A stretch of DNA of 64,000 nt, taken from NCBI GenBank assembly GCA_020719845.1, contig DYPP01000001.1, positions 39,509 through 103,508 on the forward strand. The letters are read 5' to 3'. The notes under the pieces are model-generated. The model had not been told where the DNA came from and did no database searches. It saw only the letters and a list, made by a program, of their open reading frames with translations. This stretch comes from Treponema denticola. GTDB lineage: Bacteria; Spirochaetota; Spirochaetia; Treponematales; Breznakiellaceae. Made by a program: the position numbers and the translations under genes. Shown here one piece after another: positions 1-8,049 of this stretch (position 1 is its first letter; the number at the start of each line of letters is the position of its first letter).

Positions 1-225
1 GACCAGGTGGAAAACGCCGAATATTTCCGGAAAGCCGGGGCGGCGGTCGTCCTTTCGGGGCCTGAAGCGGCGGTTGAGCCGTTGGCCGACCTAGTGCAAG
101 CCTTGGCGCAAGATGAAGCCCGGCGCCTCTCCATGGCGGAGGCTTCGGCCAAAATAGGAACCACCGATGCCGCCGACGGCATCGCCCAAGCCATCCTCGC
201 TCGTCTGGAAGGAGACCCCTCATGA
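1..225 (+). CDS. murG: MurG C-terminal fragment (lipid II synthesis glycosyltransferase), cut by window edge
   Basis: Only the last 74 codons are present; the reading frame is open from base 1. It begins DQVENAEYFRKAGAAVV, which matches the nucleotide-sugar-binding C-terminal part of MurG, where a DQ..NA..... GAA motif is conserved. MurG transfers GlcNAc from UDP-GlcNAc to lipid I on the inner face of the cytoplasmic membrane. The stop overlaps the start of the next gene (ATGA), so the two are probably translationally coupled. The identification rests on a short stretch but the motif is characteristic. Confidence 0.75.
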   Translation, partial: DQVENAEYFRKAGAAVVLSGPEAAVEPLADLVQALAQDEARRLSMAEASAKIGTTDAADGIAQAILARLEGDPS

Positions 226-704
226 ACTTTGCGACCATCGACATCGTTTTTGCGTCCCTGGCGCTCATCCTGGTGATACGGTGCGCCCTACGGGGTTTTG
301 TGGAAGAATTCATGTCCATGGCGGCGGTCGTCATCGGTGTACTGGCGGCCATACTCTTGTACAAACCCGGCGCCGACTATCTCCGCGGTCAATTCGGCGT
401 CAATACGTTGCCCGAGGTGGTCGCCTTTGCGGCCTTGTTCGTCCTGGGCTTCCTGATCGTCAAACTGCTGGAACACATCATCCGGGATATCGTGCAGCGT
501 ATACACCTGGGCACGGTGGACCGGCTTTTGGGACTGGTCCTGGGCGCGGTGGAAGCCCTGCTGGTCGTATCGGTGGTGCTCTTCGTTCTGAGCGTACAGC
601 CCCTGTTTGACCCTTCCGCCCTGCTGGAAGGCAGCATTTTTGCCCGCTACCTGTTGCCCCTCGTCAGCGAGGTCGGACGGAGCGCGTCTACGGTCGGGGC
701 GTAA
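222..704 (+). CDS. cvpA: CvpA family membrane protein
   Basis: A 160-residue, very hydrophobic protein with about four predicted membrane helices (roughly residues 5-45, 65-85 and 105-130). It has the CvpA pattern of an N-terminal DIVF..L..... ..RGFVEEF segment followed by paired helices. CvpA proteins are inner-membrane proteins linked to colicin V export and to envelope stress resistance; their molecular role is unsettled. The ATG overlaps the murG stop. The following polymerase subunit gene starts 4 bases after its stop, so it lies mid-operon. Confidence 0.8.
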   Translation: MNFATIDIVFASLALILVIRCALRGFVEEFMSMAAVVIGVLAAILLYKPGADYLRGQFGVNTLPEVVAFAALFVLGFLIVKLLEHIIRDIVQRIHLGTVDRLLGLVLGAVEALLVVSVVLFVLSVQPLFDPSALLEGSIFARYLLPLVSEVGRSASTVGA

Positions 705-708
705 ACCG

Positions 709-2016
709 GTGTTCGAGAACGTCCTTGGCCAGGCGGTGGCCGTTCGCCTGGCCGAAGATTTGCGATCCGACACGCTCCCGCCGGCGCTGCTGTTCTCCGG
801 ACCCCCCGCGTCGGGTAAGGGGAGCGCCGCCCTGGAATTGGCCCGGGCGCTATCCTGCGGGCAAGGCGACGCGGCCTGGAACTGTACCTGCTCTGCCTGT
901 ACCCTGCACCGGACCCTATCCCATCCGGATCTGCTGTTGTTGGGTTCCCATTCCTTTTCCGCGGAAATCGGAGCCGCGGGCGCCGCTTTTTTACGGGAAC
1001 CTGAGTCGGCGGCTCGGTTGCTTTTCTTGCGGGCTTTGGGGAAACTGCTCGGTCGTTTTTCGCCCGTCCTCTGGGAAGGCGAAGAAGCAAAACTGGGCAA
1101 AATCAGCCCCCTGATCCTCGCGCTGAACGAAGGGATCGAAGAATTGACGGGAAAAGCGGACGCAAAAACCGTCCAGGCCCTGCTGCACGCGGCGTTTAAG
1201 CTGGAAGCCGAAGGCCTGGGCGAAACCATCCCCATCGCCCAGATCCGCCGCGCCGCGTACTGGGCGCGGCTGGCTCCGGTGGGCAAGAAAAAAGTGCTGT
1301 TGATCGAAAACGCCGACCGGATGCTGGAAGGCGCGCGCAATGCCCTTTTGAAAATCATGGAAGAACCGCCGCGGACCACGGTCATCGTGCTGACCACGGC
1401 GCATCGCGGCGCCTTGCTGCCCACTGTCCTGTCCCGACTCCGGCCGTACGCCTTCATCGCCCGGGATGCGGCCACTGAACGGGAGGTCATCCGCCGGGTC
1501 TTCCGGGAAGCCTCCCTGCCGGAGGATATGCCCGAAAACGGGCTGGTCTCCGCGTATCTGGAATCGTTTTTGCCCATACCGCCCCGGGTCCTGGCCGCAG
1601 GAGCCGCCTTCTTCATGGCTTCCGCCCTGGCGGCGGGCTTGAGATCGGTAAAAACGCCGCACCCCGCCGTGCCGCCGGCCGTACTCGTGGCTCTGGGACG
1701 GCAGGCGGCGGCTCTGGCCGAAGCCGGCGGCATGGGCCGGCCGGAACGGGACCAGCGGGCGGTCGTAGCGGCGGTCCTGCGCAGCACCGGCAACTTCGAC
1801 AGTCCGGCATTGTTTCCGGTTTTTCTGGACCGGCTGCTCCGGCTGAGCGGCTTTGCGTTGCGGGATGCCGCCTTCGGTCCGGAAGCGGCGGTGCTGGCGG
1901 ACGTTTGGCGCCACGCCGTCGCCCGGGCCGCGCTGGCGGTGGGCACCTACAACCAGAGCCCCGCGCTGGCCCTGGAGCGACTGTTTTTCGAAATCGCCGC
2001 AGGATGCGCCGGATGA
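709..2016 (+). CDS. holB: DNA polymerase III delta'-like clamp-loader subunit
   Basis: 435 residues starting at GTG 709 (FENVLGQ). Earlier in-frame codons lie inside cvpA and give unrelated sequence. Visible features are a Walker A loop GPPASGKG near residue 30, a four-cysteine zinc-module pattern (CGQGD...NCTCSAC) around residues 50-65, and the clamp-loader hallmark NALLKIMEEPP. These fit the AAA+ delta'/gamma family that opens the beta clamp. The protein is longer than E. coli HolB (334 residues), with an insert after the zinc module. A DnaX-like role is possible, but there is no tau-like C-terminal extension. The stop overlaps the next start (ATGA). Confidence 0.75.
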   Translation: MFENVLGQAVAVRLAEDLRSDTLPPALLFSGPPASGKGSAALELARALSCGQGDAAWNCTCSACTLHRTLSHPDLLLLGSHSFSAEIGAAGAAFLREPESAARLLFLRALGKLLGRFSPVLWEGEEAKLGKISPLILALNEGIEELTGKADAKTVQALLHAAFKLEAEGLGETIPIAQIRRAAYWARLAPVGKKKVLLIENADRMLEGARNALLKIMEEPPRTTVIVLTTAHRGALLPTVLSRLRPYAFIARDAATEREVIRRVFREASLPEDMPENGLVSAYLESFLPIPPRVLAAGAAFFMASALAAGLRSVKTPHPAVPPAVLVALGRQAAALAEAGGMGRPERDQRAVVAAVLRSTGNFDSPALFPVFLDRLLRLSGFALRDAAFGPEAAVLADVWRHAVARAALAVGTYNQSPALALERLFFEIAAGCAG

Positions 2017-3236
2017 GCACCTTCATCGAGCGGGCGCTCCGCAAACTACCCAAAATGACGGGCCAGCAGATCACCGATCTGCTGCTGTCCACCGCCGCGG
2101 AGAACGAGCGGCTGGAGACGGTACTCGATTCTTTGACCGAGGGGCTGCTGGTCTGCGACGCCGACTACCGGCTGATACTGTTCAACAAGGCGGTGGAGCG
2201 CCTTGTGCCCCTGGACCTGCGGGAACAGGGGGAACGGTCGCTCTGGAGCGTCGTCGCCGACGACCGGATCGCGGCGTTCCTGCAAAAGACGCTGGAAGAC
2301 GGGGACCGGGTGGAAGATCGGGAATTCGACGCCGACGCCAAGGGCATCCAGCGCCTGCTGGCCATTAGCGTTCTGCCCCTGGTCAAGGACAAGCGCGTGA
2401 CTGGTTCCCTGGTCCACGTGGAGGACATCACCGAAAAGCGCGGCAAGGAAGCCCGGCTGCGCCGGGCGGAAACGCTGGCCAGCCTGACTACCCTGGCCGC
2501 CGGGGTGGCGCATGAAATAAAAAATCCCCTGGGTTCCATTTCCATCCATATTCAGCTGATCCAGAAGGCCCTCAAAGCCAGCCGGGCGGCGTGCAACGAT
2601 GAAGACGACCCTGTTCCGGCGCCGGCGCCGGAGGTGCAAATCGCGCCCTTCGATATCCTGGACAAGTACCTGGCGGTGGTCAACGAAGAAATCGACCGGC
2701 TCAACCGGATCGTCGTGGATTTTTTATTTGCCGTCCGTCCGATGGATATGGAGCTGCGGGAGGGGGATCTGAACGCGCTGATCAGCGAGCTGGTCGATTT
2801 TGTGCGCTACGAGCTGGAAGCCGCCGGCATCAGCTGCGTGCTCGATCTGGACAAGGAATTGCGTCCCCTCAGCTACGACGAGCGTTATATCAAGCAGGCG
2901 CTGCTCAACCTGATCAAGAACGCCCTGGCGGCCATGGATTCCGGCGGTCGGCTGACCATCAAGACCGAAGTTGCGGGCAACGAGGTCCGGATCCTGGTCA
3001 GCGACACGGGCATCGGCATCCCGGAAGAAAATTTGCCCAAGATCTTCGAGCCCTATTTTACGACCAAAGAAACGGGTTCCGGCCTGGGGCTGACGCTGGT
3101 GTTCAAAATCATCCGCGAGCATCGGGGCGAGATTTCGGTCAAGTCCCGGGAGGGCGAGGGCTCCAGTTTCTTGATCGTACTGCCGATTCCGCAGAAAAAA
3201 ACCAAGCTGATCTGCTACGGAGGCGAAGTCACGTGA
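2013..3236 (+). CDS. NtrB-type PAS sensor histidine kinase
   Basis: 407 residues from ATG 2013, which overlaps the holB stop; an ATG nine bases upstream is also possible. A PAS-like domain (about residues 25-140) precedes the H box AAGVAHEIKNPLGS with phospho-acceptor His167. The ATPase part shows the N box LLNLIKNAL, G1 DTGIGIPEENL, F box EPYFTTK and G2 GSGLGLTLV. No membrane segment is visible, so it is probably a cytoplasmic sensor of the NtrB class. It overlaps the sigma-54 activator that follows by GTGA and almost certainly phosphorylates it. The signal sensed cannot be told from sequence. Confidence 0.9.
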   Translation: MSTFIERALRKLPKMTGQQITDLLLSTAAENERLETVLDSLTEGLLVCDADYRLILFNKAVERLVPLDLREQGERSLWSVVADDRIAAFLQKTLEDGDRVEDREFDADAKGIQRLLAISVLPLVKDKRVTGSLVHVEDITEKRGKEARLRRAETLASLTTLAAGVAHEIKNPLGSISIHIQLIQKALKASRAACNDEDDPVPAPAPEVQIAPFDILDKYLAVVNEEIDRLNRIVVDFLFAVRPMDMELREGDLNALISELVDFVRYELEAAGISCVLDLDKELRPLSYDERYIKQALLNLIKNALAAMDSGGRLTIKTEVAGNEVRILVSDTGIGIPEENLPKIFEPYFTTKETGSGLGLTLVFKIIREHRGEISVKSREGEGSSFLIVLPIPQKKTKLICYGGEVT

Positions 3237-4600
3237 AATTCAAACTCCTGGTGGTGGACGACGAAAAGAATATCCGTTCCGGGCTGGCGACGGCGCTGGA
3301 AATGGACGGCTACGAAGTGGTCGTCGCGGCGGACGGGGACGAAGGCTGGCGCTGCTTTGAAAAGGGCGATATCGACCTGGTGATCACGGACCTGCGCATG
3401 CCCGGCATCAGCGGCGAAGAGTTGCTGAAACGTATCGGCTCCGGGAGCCCGGGGGTGGCGGTCATCGTTTTGACCGGCCACGGCACCGTAGAAAACGCCG
3501 TCGAAGCCATGCGCAACGGCGCCTACGATTTTTTGACCAAGCCGGTCAACCTGGATCGGCTTTCCCTGTTGGTCAAACGCGCCCTGCAGAACCGGGAGCT
3601 GGCCCTGCAGAACCGGCGCCTGCTGGAAGACCTGGAACGGAAAAAAGAATTCGACACCATCATCGGCACCAGCCCGGCCATGCGCAAGGTCTTCGATACC
3701 ATCCGCCAGGTGGCGCCCACCAAAGCCTCGGTATTGATCACCGGCGAATCCGGGGTGGGCAAGGAACTGGTGGCCAACGCCATCCACGAACTTTCGCCCC
3801 GGAAGGGAAAGCCCCTGGTCAAGGTGCACTGCGCCGCCCTGGCGGCCACCCTGCTGGAAAGCGAACTCTTCGGCCATGAAAAAGGCTCGTTTACCGGCGC
3901 CGTCGGCCGCAAGCGGGGCCGTTTTGAGCTGGCCCACGAGGGAACGCTCTTTCTGGACGAAATCGGCGAAATCGATCAAAACGTCCAGATCAAGATCCTG
4001 CGGGTTTTGCAGGAAAAGCGCTTTGAACGGGTGGGGGGCGAAGATACCCTTGAAGTGGACGTGCGCATCGTCACGGCCACCAACCGCAGCCTGAAGGAAG
4101 AAATCGAGAAGGGGACGTTCCGGGAAGACCTCTACTACCGGCTCAACGTCGTCAACCTGCACGTGCCGCCGCTGCGGGAAAGAAAAGACGATATCCCCCT
4201 GCTGGCGACGGCTTTTCTGCGCGAGTTTTCCCGGGAGAACGGCAAAAACCTGGAAGGTCTGGACAATCGCGCCCGGGCGGCGCTGTACGCCTACGACTGG
4301 CCGGGGAACGTGCGGGAACTGCGCAACTGCGTGGAAAGCGCCGTGGTGATGGCCAAGGGCCAGGTGGTCACGGTGGATGACCTGCCTCCGACCCTGCGCA
4401 GTTCTTCCGACGCAGGCTGGATCCACATCCCCGTCGGCACGCCGCTGTCGGAAGCCGAAAAGCTGATCATCCGCGATACCCTATCCGCCAACCGGGGCAA
4501 CAAGAGCCGCACTGCGGAGGTGCTGGACATAGGGCGCAAGACGCTGCACCGGAAGCTGGCGGAATACGGCGACGAGGCGCCGGATGAAGACCAGACCTAA
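3233..4600 (+). CDS. NtrC-family sigma-54-dependent response regulator
   Basis: 455 residues from GTG 3233. The receiver domain has phospho-acceptor Asp53 (ITDLRMP) and a KPVNL loop. The AAA+ core has Walker A GESGVGKE, a GSFTGA loop that contacts sigma-54, and Walker B GTLFLDEIGE. A Fis-type helix-turn-helix closes the protein (RTAEVLDIGRKTLHRKL). The order is that of NtrC/AtoC. It implies that the organism has RpoN. A SD-like GGAGG lies 5' of the start. The gene ends two bases before a large palindromic element that probably stops transcription. Confidence 0.92.
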   Translation: MKFKLLVVDDEKNIRSGLATALEMDGYEVVVAADGDEGWRCFEKGDIDLVITDLRMPGISGEELLKRIGSGSPGVAVIVLTGHGTVENAVEAMRNGAYDFLTKPVNLDRLSLLVKRALQNRELALQNRRLLEDLERKKEFDTIIGTSPAMRKVFDTIRQVAPTKASVLITGESGVGKELVANAIHELSPRKGKPLVKVHCAALAATLLESELFGHEKGSFTGAVGRKRGRFELAHEGTLFLDEIGEIDQNVQIKILRVLQEKRFERVGGEDTLEVDVRIVTATNRSLKEEIEKGTFREDLYYRLNVVNLHVPPLRERKDDIPLLATAFLREFSRENGKNLEGLDNRARAALYAYDWPGNVRELRNCVESAVVMAKGQVVTVDDLPPTLRSSSDAGWIHIPVGTPLSEAEKLIIRDTLSANRGNKSRTAEVLDIGRKTLHRKLAEYGDEAPDEDQT

Positions 4601-4602
4601 TC

Positions 4603-4770
4603 GAGGCTGTCCCGTAACTCAGGGAGTTACGGGACAGCTACCTTAATGTTGTATTTTCGCAGGATTTTGGCGGTTTTACCTGGTTCTAGCAACACAAACC
4701 GTTTAAATCCGCCAAAATCCGAGAAAATACTGAGGTTGTCTGATAACTAACCGAGTTATCAGACAGCCTC
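4603..4770. repeat. Nested palindromic intergenic element, copy 1 (MITE-like)
   Basis: 168 bases fill the whole space between two converging genes. The ends are an inverted repeat (4603-4620 against 4753-4770; 15 of 18 match, starting GAGGCTGTC). Each end is itself a hairpin: 4606-4638 has a perfect 15-bp stem and 3-nt loop, and 4732-4770 has a 17-bp stem with one mismatch and a 5-nt loop. A third imperfect inverted repeat (about 4651-4680 against 4701-4730) lies inside. The last bases form part of the stop codon of the minus-strand gene. It likely acts as a bidirectional terminator and looks like a non-autonomous mobile or REP-type repeat. Confidence 0.75.
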
Positions 4771-5221
4771 AATCGGCCCTTCCGGAACGGCGCCAGTCTT
4801 CGATGCGCTGATAGGCGGCGTTGATGCGGGACGCCTTTTCGGTGGCCTTCTTCATGTTCTCCCGGTGGCCAGCGTGCCGGTCCGGGTGGTGGATATTCAG
4901 CAATTTCTTGTAAGCCGTCTTGCACGCATCTTCGGAAGCGCCGAAAGCCACGCCCAGTTCGGTAAAATCGGCGCGCAGCGCTTCCGGTACCGGTTTGCCG
5001 GCAAAGGTCTGCCGGCGGGAACGGGCTTGCTCTTCTTCCGGCGTTTCTTCCCGTACGTGGGCGCGGCGGGGATTGAGAAATTCGTCAAGTTCTTCATAGG
5101 CCGAACGCAGGTCCGGATCAGCGTAGGGGGAAGCGTTGCGTCGGGCAGAGTGGGGTATGCTCTGGTCTTCATCCAGAAAGTTCTTGAGGATATCTCCGAG
5201 ACGATCAAAAAAGCGATCCAT
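4769..5221 (-). CDS. J-domain protein with C-terminal DnaJ domain
   Basis: 150 residues. The J domain occupies about residues 87-150, with the diagnostic HPD tripeptide in NIHHPDRHAGH and the helices around it. The N-terminal half is charged and probably disordered. There is no G/F region and no zinc centre, so this is a class III J protein that would recruit DnaK to a specific site or client rather than a general DnaJ. The TGA stop uses the edge of the palindromic element. The ATG at 5221 has no Shine-Dalgarno sequence; a -10-like TATTAT lies 7 bases upstream of it, so the message may be leaderless. Confidence 0.8.
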   Translation of the reverse strand: MDRFFDRLGDILKNFLDEDQSIPHSARRNASPYADPDLRSAYEELDEFLNPRRAHVREETPEEEQARSRRQTFAGKPVPEALRADFTELGVAFGASEDACKTAYKKLLNIHHPDRHAGHRENMKKATEKASRINAAYQRIEDWRRSGRAD

Positions 5222-5228
5222 GGGTGGA

Positions 5229-5258
5229 ATAATAACCCCAAATGGCGTTAAATGACAA
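5229..5258 (-). promoter_or_regulatory. Sigma-70-like promoter of the J-domain gene, probably leaderless
   Basis: On the minus strand TTGTCA (5258-5253), an 18-bp spacer and TATTAT (5234-5229) are followed by 7 bases (TCCACCC) and then the ATG. Transcription would start at or next to the start codon, and nothing in those 7 bases resembles a ribosome-binding site. Confidence 0.5.
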
Positions 5259-5292
5259 TTGTATCGAAGCTTTTGCCGGCGGGAGAGAAAAT

Positions 5293-6324
5293 ATGAAAAT
5301 CAACCGGAAGAATTTCGGCGTGCTGTTTTCAGGGGAAGCCATAGACCTCTACACGATCAAAGCCGGATCGTTGACCCTCGGCGTGTCCACCTTCGGGGCT
5401 ACCCTGGTTTCCCTTTTGGTGCCTTCCCGCCGGGGAGAACCGGATGACGTGCTTTTGGGGTATGGGACGCTGAGCCAGTACACCCACAATAAACCCTATT
5501 TCGGCGTTACCGTCGGACGCTTCGCCAACCGGATCGCCGGCGGCAGTTTCAGCCTGGACGGGAGCAACTACGGCCTCTACCGCAATGATGGCCCCAATAC
5601 GCTGCACGGCGGCCGCCGGGGTTTCGACAAGCGGGTCTGGGACGCGGAAGCCTACGAGGAAAAAGGCGGCGTCTACGTCCGGCTGGAATTGGAAAGCCCC
5701 GACGGCGAAGAAGGTTTTCCGGGCCGACTGCGGGCAGTCGTCACCTACGGCATCAACGGCGACGATGAATTGGTCTGCGACTACCGGGCCAAGGTAAACG
5801 CTCCCTGTCCGGTAAACCTGACCAACCACGCCTACTTCAACCTGCAGGGCGAGGGCTCCGGAGACGTGCTGGGGCATGAAGTCCAGCTGTTTTCTTCCGC
5901 CTACGTGGCGGTCGACGCCAATCTGATTCCCACGGGCGTGCTGGAAAAAGTCGCCGGGACCCCCTTCGATTTCCGAAACCGAAAAAGTCTGGGCCGCGAT
6001 CTGGCGGCCACCGCCGGCGGCTACGACCACTGCTTTGTAATAGACGGCGAGTCCGAAAATCCCCGGCCCTGCGCCGAGATTTTTGAACCACTTTCCGGCC
6101 GCACCCTGCGCGTGGCTTCCACCCACCCGGGGGTGCAGCTCTATTCGGGCAATTTTCTGGACGGCGTCCAGGGCAAGCCGGGATCGGTTTACGGCAAGCA
6201 CGCCGGTTTTTGCCTGGAGACGCAGCACCTGCCGGACAGCCCCAATCATCCCGAATTCCCTTCCAGCATATTTGGACCGGACCGCAAGTACCATGAACGC
6301 GCGGTGTTTTCTTTTGAGGTCTGA
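5293..6324 (+). CDS. galM: Aldose 1-epimerase (galactose mutarotase)
   Basis: 343 residues from ATG 5293, chosen because GGGAGAGAAA precedes it; an upstream in-frame stretch has no such signal. Family motifs are present: NRIAGG, NTLHGG with an active-site His, NLTNHAYFNL with the second His, GYDHCFV, and LETQH with the likely catalytic Glu. The length is typical of GalM. It interconverts alpha and beta anomers of galactose or glucose in the cytoplasm. It is transcribed alone, divergent from the J-domain gene. A galactokinase-like gene lies about 33 kb away at 39787. Confidence 0.9.
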   Translation: MKINRKNFGVLFSGEAIDLYTIKAGSLTLGVSTFGATLVSLLVPSRRGEPDDVLLGYGTLSQYTHNKPYFGVTVGRFANRIAGGSFSLDGSNYGLYRNDGPNTLHGGRRGFDKRVWDAEAYEEKGGVYVRLELESPDGEEGFPGRLRAVVTYGINGDDELVCDYRAKVNAPCPVNLTNHAYFNLQGEGSGDVLGHEVQLFSSAYVAVDANLIPTGVLEKVAGTPFDFRNRKSLGRDLAATAGGYDHCFVIDGESENPRPCAEIFEPLSGRTLRVASTHPGVQLYSGNFLDGVQGKPGSVYGKHAGFCLETQHLPDSPNHPEFPSSIFGPDRKYHERAVFSFEV

Positions 6325-6335
6325 ACCGGCGCTTA

Positions 6336-6367
6336 CCACCGCGTCCGTGGCGGGCTTTTCTTTTTTT
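6336..6367 (+). terminator. Weak hairpin with T-run after galM
   Basis: A short GC stem (CCGC 6339-6342 with GCGG 6350-6353) is followed by TTTTCTTTTTTT (6356-6367). The stem is only 4-5 bp, but the T tract and its position 12 bases after galM fit an intrinsic terminator. Confidence 0.45.
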
Positions 6368-6377
6368 GTAGAAAGCC

Positions 6378-6406
6378 TTGCAAATGCTTTGTCCTGAATC
6401 TACTCT
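6378..6406 (+). promoter_or_regulatory. Candidate promoter of the V-ATPase operon
   Basis: TTGCAA (6378-6383), 17 bases, then TACTCT (6401-6406), with the first operon start at 6422. The -10 box is poor, so this is a position-supported guess. Confidence 0.3.
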
Positions 6407-6421
6407 TATCAAGAGGTGTCT

Positions 6422-6778
6422 ATGGCCAAGCGCAAACGGTTGTTCCTGAAAATATTCGCCGCCGAATTGGAGGATTGCCTCGAGGACGTCGAAGATCTGG
6501 CCCTCCTCTACGAACGACGCTATTCCCGGGATGAAGTGACCAAGTACGTCTTCAAAGAAAACGAAGCCCTGCTTTCCCGGGAGCTGTCGGGTCTACGCAA
6601 AGCCCTTGATTCCATCGATACGGTCCAACTGGACCGGTATCCTTCCGTGGAGGATCTTGCATCGGCGGTGGATGCCATGATACAAAAAGAGGTCAACGAA
6701 TTTGAAGATCCTCAAGCCGTGTACGGAATCGCCAAGCGGAAATTGTTGAAGGTACTCCGTTACCTGGAAGAGACCTGA
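6422..6778 (+). CDS. Conserved-looking small protein heading the V-ATPase operon
   Basis: 118 residues, mostly helical and charged (ELEDCLEDVEDLALLYERR), with no membrane segment or known motif that I recognise. ATG 6422 is preferred over GTG 6416 because AAGAGG is then well spaced. It lies 44 bases ahead of the subunit E gene on the same strand and shares its likely promoter. Its place suggests a link to the ATPase, for example as a missing stalk subunit or assembly factor, but that is inference only. Confidence 0.65.
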   Translation: MAKRKRLFLKIFAAELEDCLEDVEDLALLYERRYSRDEVTKYVFKENEALLSRELSGLRKALDSIDTVQLDRYPSVEDLASAVDAMIQKEVNEFEDPQAVYGIAKRKLLKVLRYLEET

Positions 6779-6822
6779 ACCGCGTCCCCGCGGTCATACC
6801 ATTGTCTACACAAGAGGAGCCT

Positions 6823-7437
6823 ATGGACGTTCAACTGCAGGAATTGATCGATAAAATCAAGAAGGACGGTATCGAATCCGCTTCGGCCGAGGCTGCGCGG
6901 ATCAAAGCGGAGGCCGAACAGGAAGCCAAGCGCCTGATCGAGAGCGCCCGCAAAGAAGCGGCCGGTTTGGCAGCCCAGGGCAAGGCCGACGCCGAACGTT
7001 CCGAAAAAGCCGGAATCGCCGCCATAGGCCAGGCTTCCCGCAATCTGGTGCTGGCCTTTCAGGGGGAAATTCAGAACCTGCTGGATGCCATCGTCCGTCG
7101 CGAAACCGTCGCCGCATACGGGGACGACGCGCTCAAAGCTGCGGTTCCCGACCTGGTGACCGCCTGGGCCGCCAAAGGCACGGATGCGATGGATGTGCTG
7201 CTGCCTCCCGAAACGCTCCGGCGCCTGGAGGATTTCTTCAAGGGGAAACTGGCGGCCGCGCTGAAACAGGGCGTGGAGCTCAAAGCGGACCGCAGCCTGG
7301 GCGCGGGATTCCGCATCGCCGGCAAAGATGGTTCGGCCTACTACGACTTTTCCGCCGACGCGGTGGCCGAATTGATGTCCGCCTATTTGAATCCCCGCCT
7401 GGCGGAAATACTCAAGTCTTCGGCCAAGGGGCAGTAG
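6823..7437 (+). CDS. atpE: V-type ATPase subunit E (peripheral stalk)
   Basis: 204 residues from ATG 6823, which has AAGAGGAG upstream. The first ~90 residues are a long Ala/Glu/Lys-rich helix (ARIKAEAEQEAKRLIESARKEA) typical of the E stator stalk. The globular C-terminal part carries KADRSLGAGFRI, which corresponds to the conserved end domain. The subunit ties the catalytic head to the membrane I subunit. A perfect 6-bp GC hairpin (ACCGCG/CGCGGT, 6779-6794) lies in the short spacer before it and may be a processing or pausing site. Confidence 0.85.
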   Translation: MDVQLQELIDKIKKDGIESASAEAARIKAEAEQEAKRLIESARKEAAGLAAQGKADAERSEKAGIAAIGQASRNLVLAFQGEIQNLLDAIVRRETVAAYGDDALKAAVPDLVTAWAAKGTDAMDVLLPPETLRRLEDFFKGKLAAALKQGVELKADRSLGAGFRIAGKDGSAYYDFSADAVAELMSAYLNPRLAEILKSSAKGQ

Positions 7438-7440
7438 ACC

Positions 7441-8049
7441 GTGGGCTCCTACTATTACCTGGTAGCCCAGCTTCCGGCGCTCAGCTACGGTGCGCCCGCG
7501 CCGCTGGGCGCCGGTGATTTCATCGAGCTGTGCCGAAACCTGATGGAGGATTCCGACAAGCCCCTGCTCCGGGAGTGCGCCCTGGACCCCGCCGGATCGG
7601 AACAGACCTCAGGCGATGAAGCCGCCTACGCCCGCTTGTCCGCTCCGACCCATTCGGCGTTGATCGACGGCTGGCGGGCGTGGGAGCGCGCCCTGCGGCT
7701 CAACCTGGCCCGCCTGCGGAGCCAAAGGTTGAAGCGCGATACCGCAGCGTTGACCGAGCCGCCGGTGGATCCGCTGGACGCGGCGACGGTAGCCAAGGCC
7801 GCGCTGACGATGGAATCCCCCCTGGAAGGGGAGCTGTACCTGGATCGCGCCCGTTGGGATGCCATCGAGTCTTTGCAGGGTTTTGATTACTTCGGCCGGG
7901 ATACGGTCTATGCCTACTTGCTGAAGCTGCTTTTGTTGGAGCGCAGGGCCCAATTCAAAGCGGAAGAAGGTTTCTCGGAATACAAGGCGCTCTACGCTTC
8001 CATTATGGAAGCCGCCCCAACCAGCAATCCATCGGGAGAACCGAAATGA
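7441..8049 (+). CDS. DUF2764 family protein of V-ATPase operons
   Basis: 202 residues from GTG 7441, three bases after the atpE stop. The N-terminus GSYYYLVAQLPALSYG matches the YYYL.A.LP.L opening of DUF2764, a family found inside V-ATPase operons of spirochaetes and Bacteroidetes. It is largely helical with no membrane span. By place it could stand in for subunit C, which is not recognisable here. The stop overlaps atpA by ATGA. Confidence 0.8.
   Translation: MGSYYYLVAQLPALSYGAPAPLGAGDFIELCRNLMEDSDKPLLRECALDPAGSEQTSGDEAAYARLSAPTHSALIDGWRAWERALRLNLARLRSQRLKRDTAALTEPPVDPLDAATVAKAALTMESPLEGELYLDRARWDAIESLQGFDYFGRDTVYAYLLKLLLLERRAQFKAEEGFSEYKALYASIMEAAPTSNPSGEPK

Noticed and set aside
288-1946. 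A 552-codon minus-strand frame opposite holB
   Set aside because: Ser/Arg/Ala-rich shadow with no motif; holB has Walker A and clamp-loader motifs.
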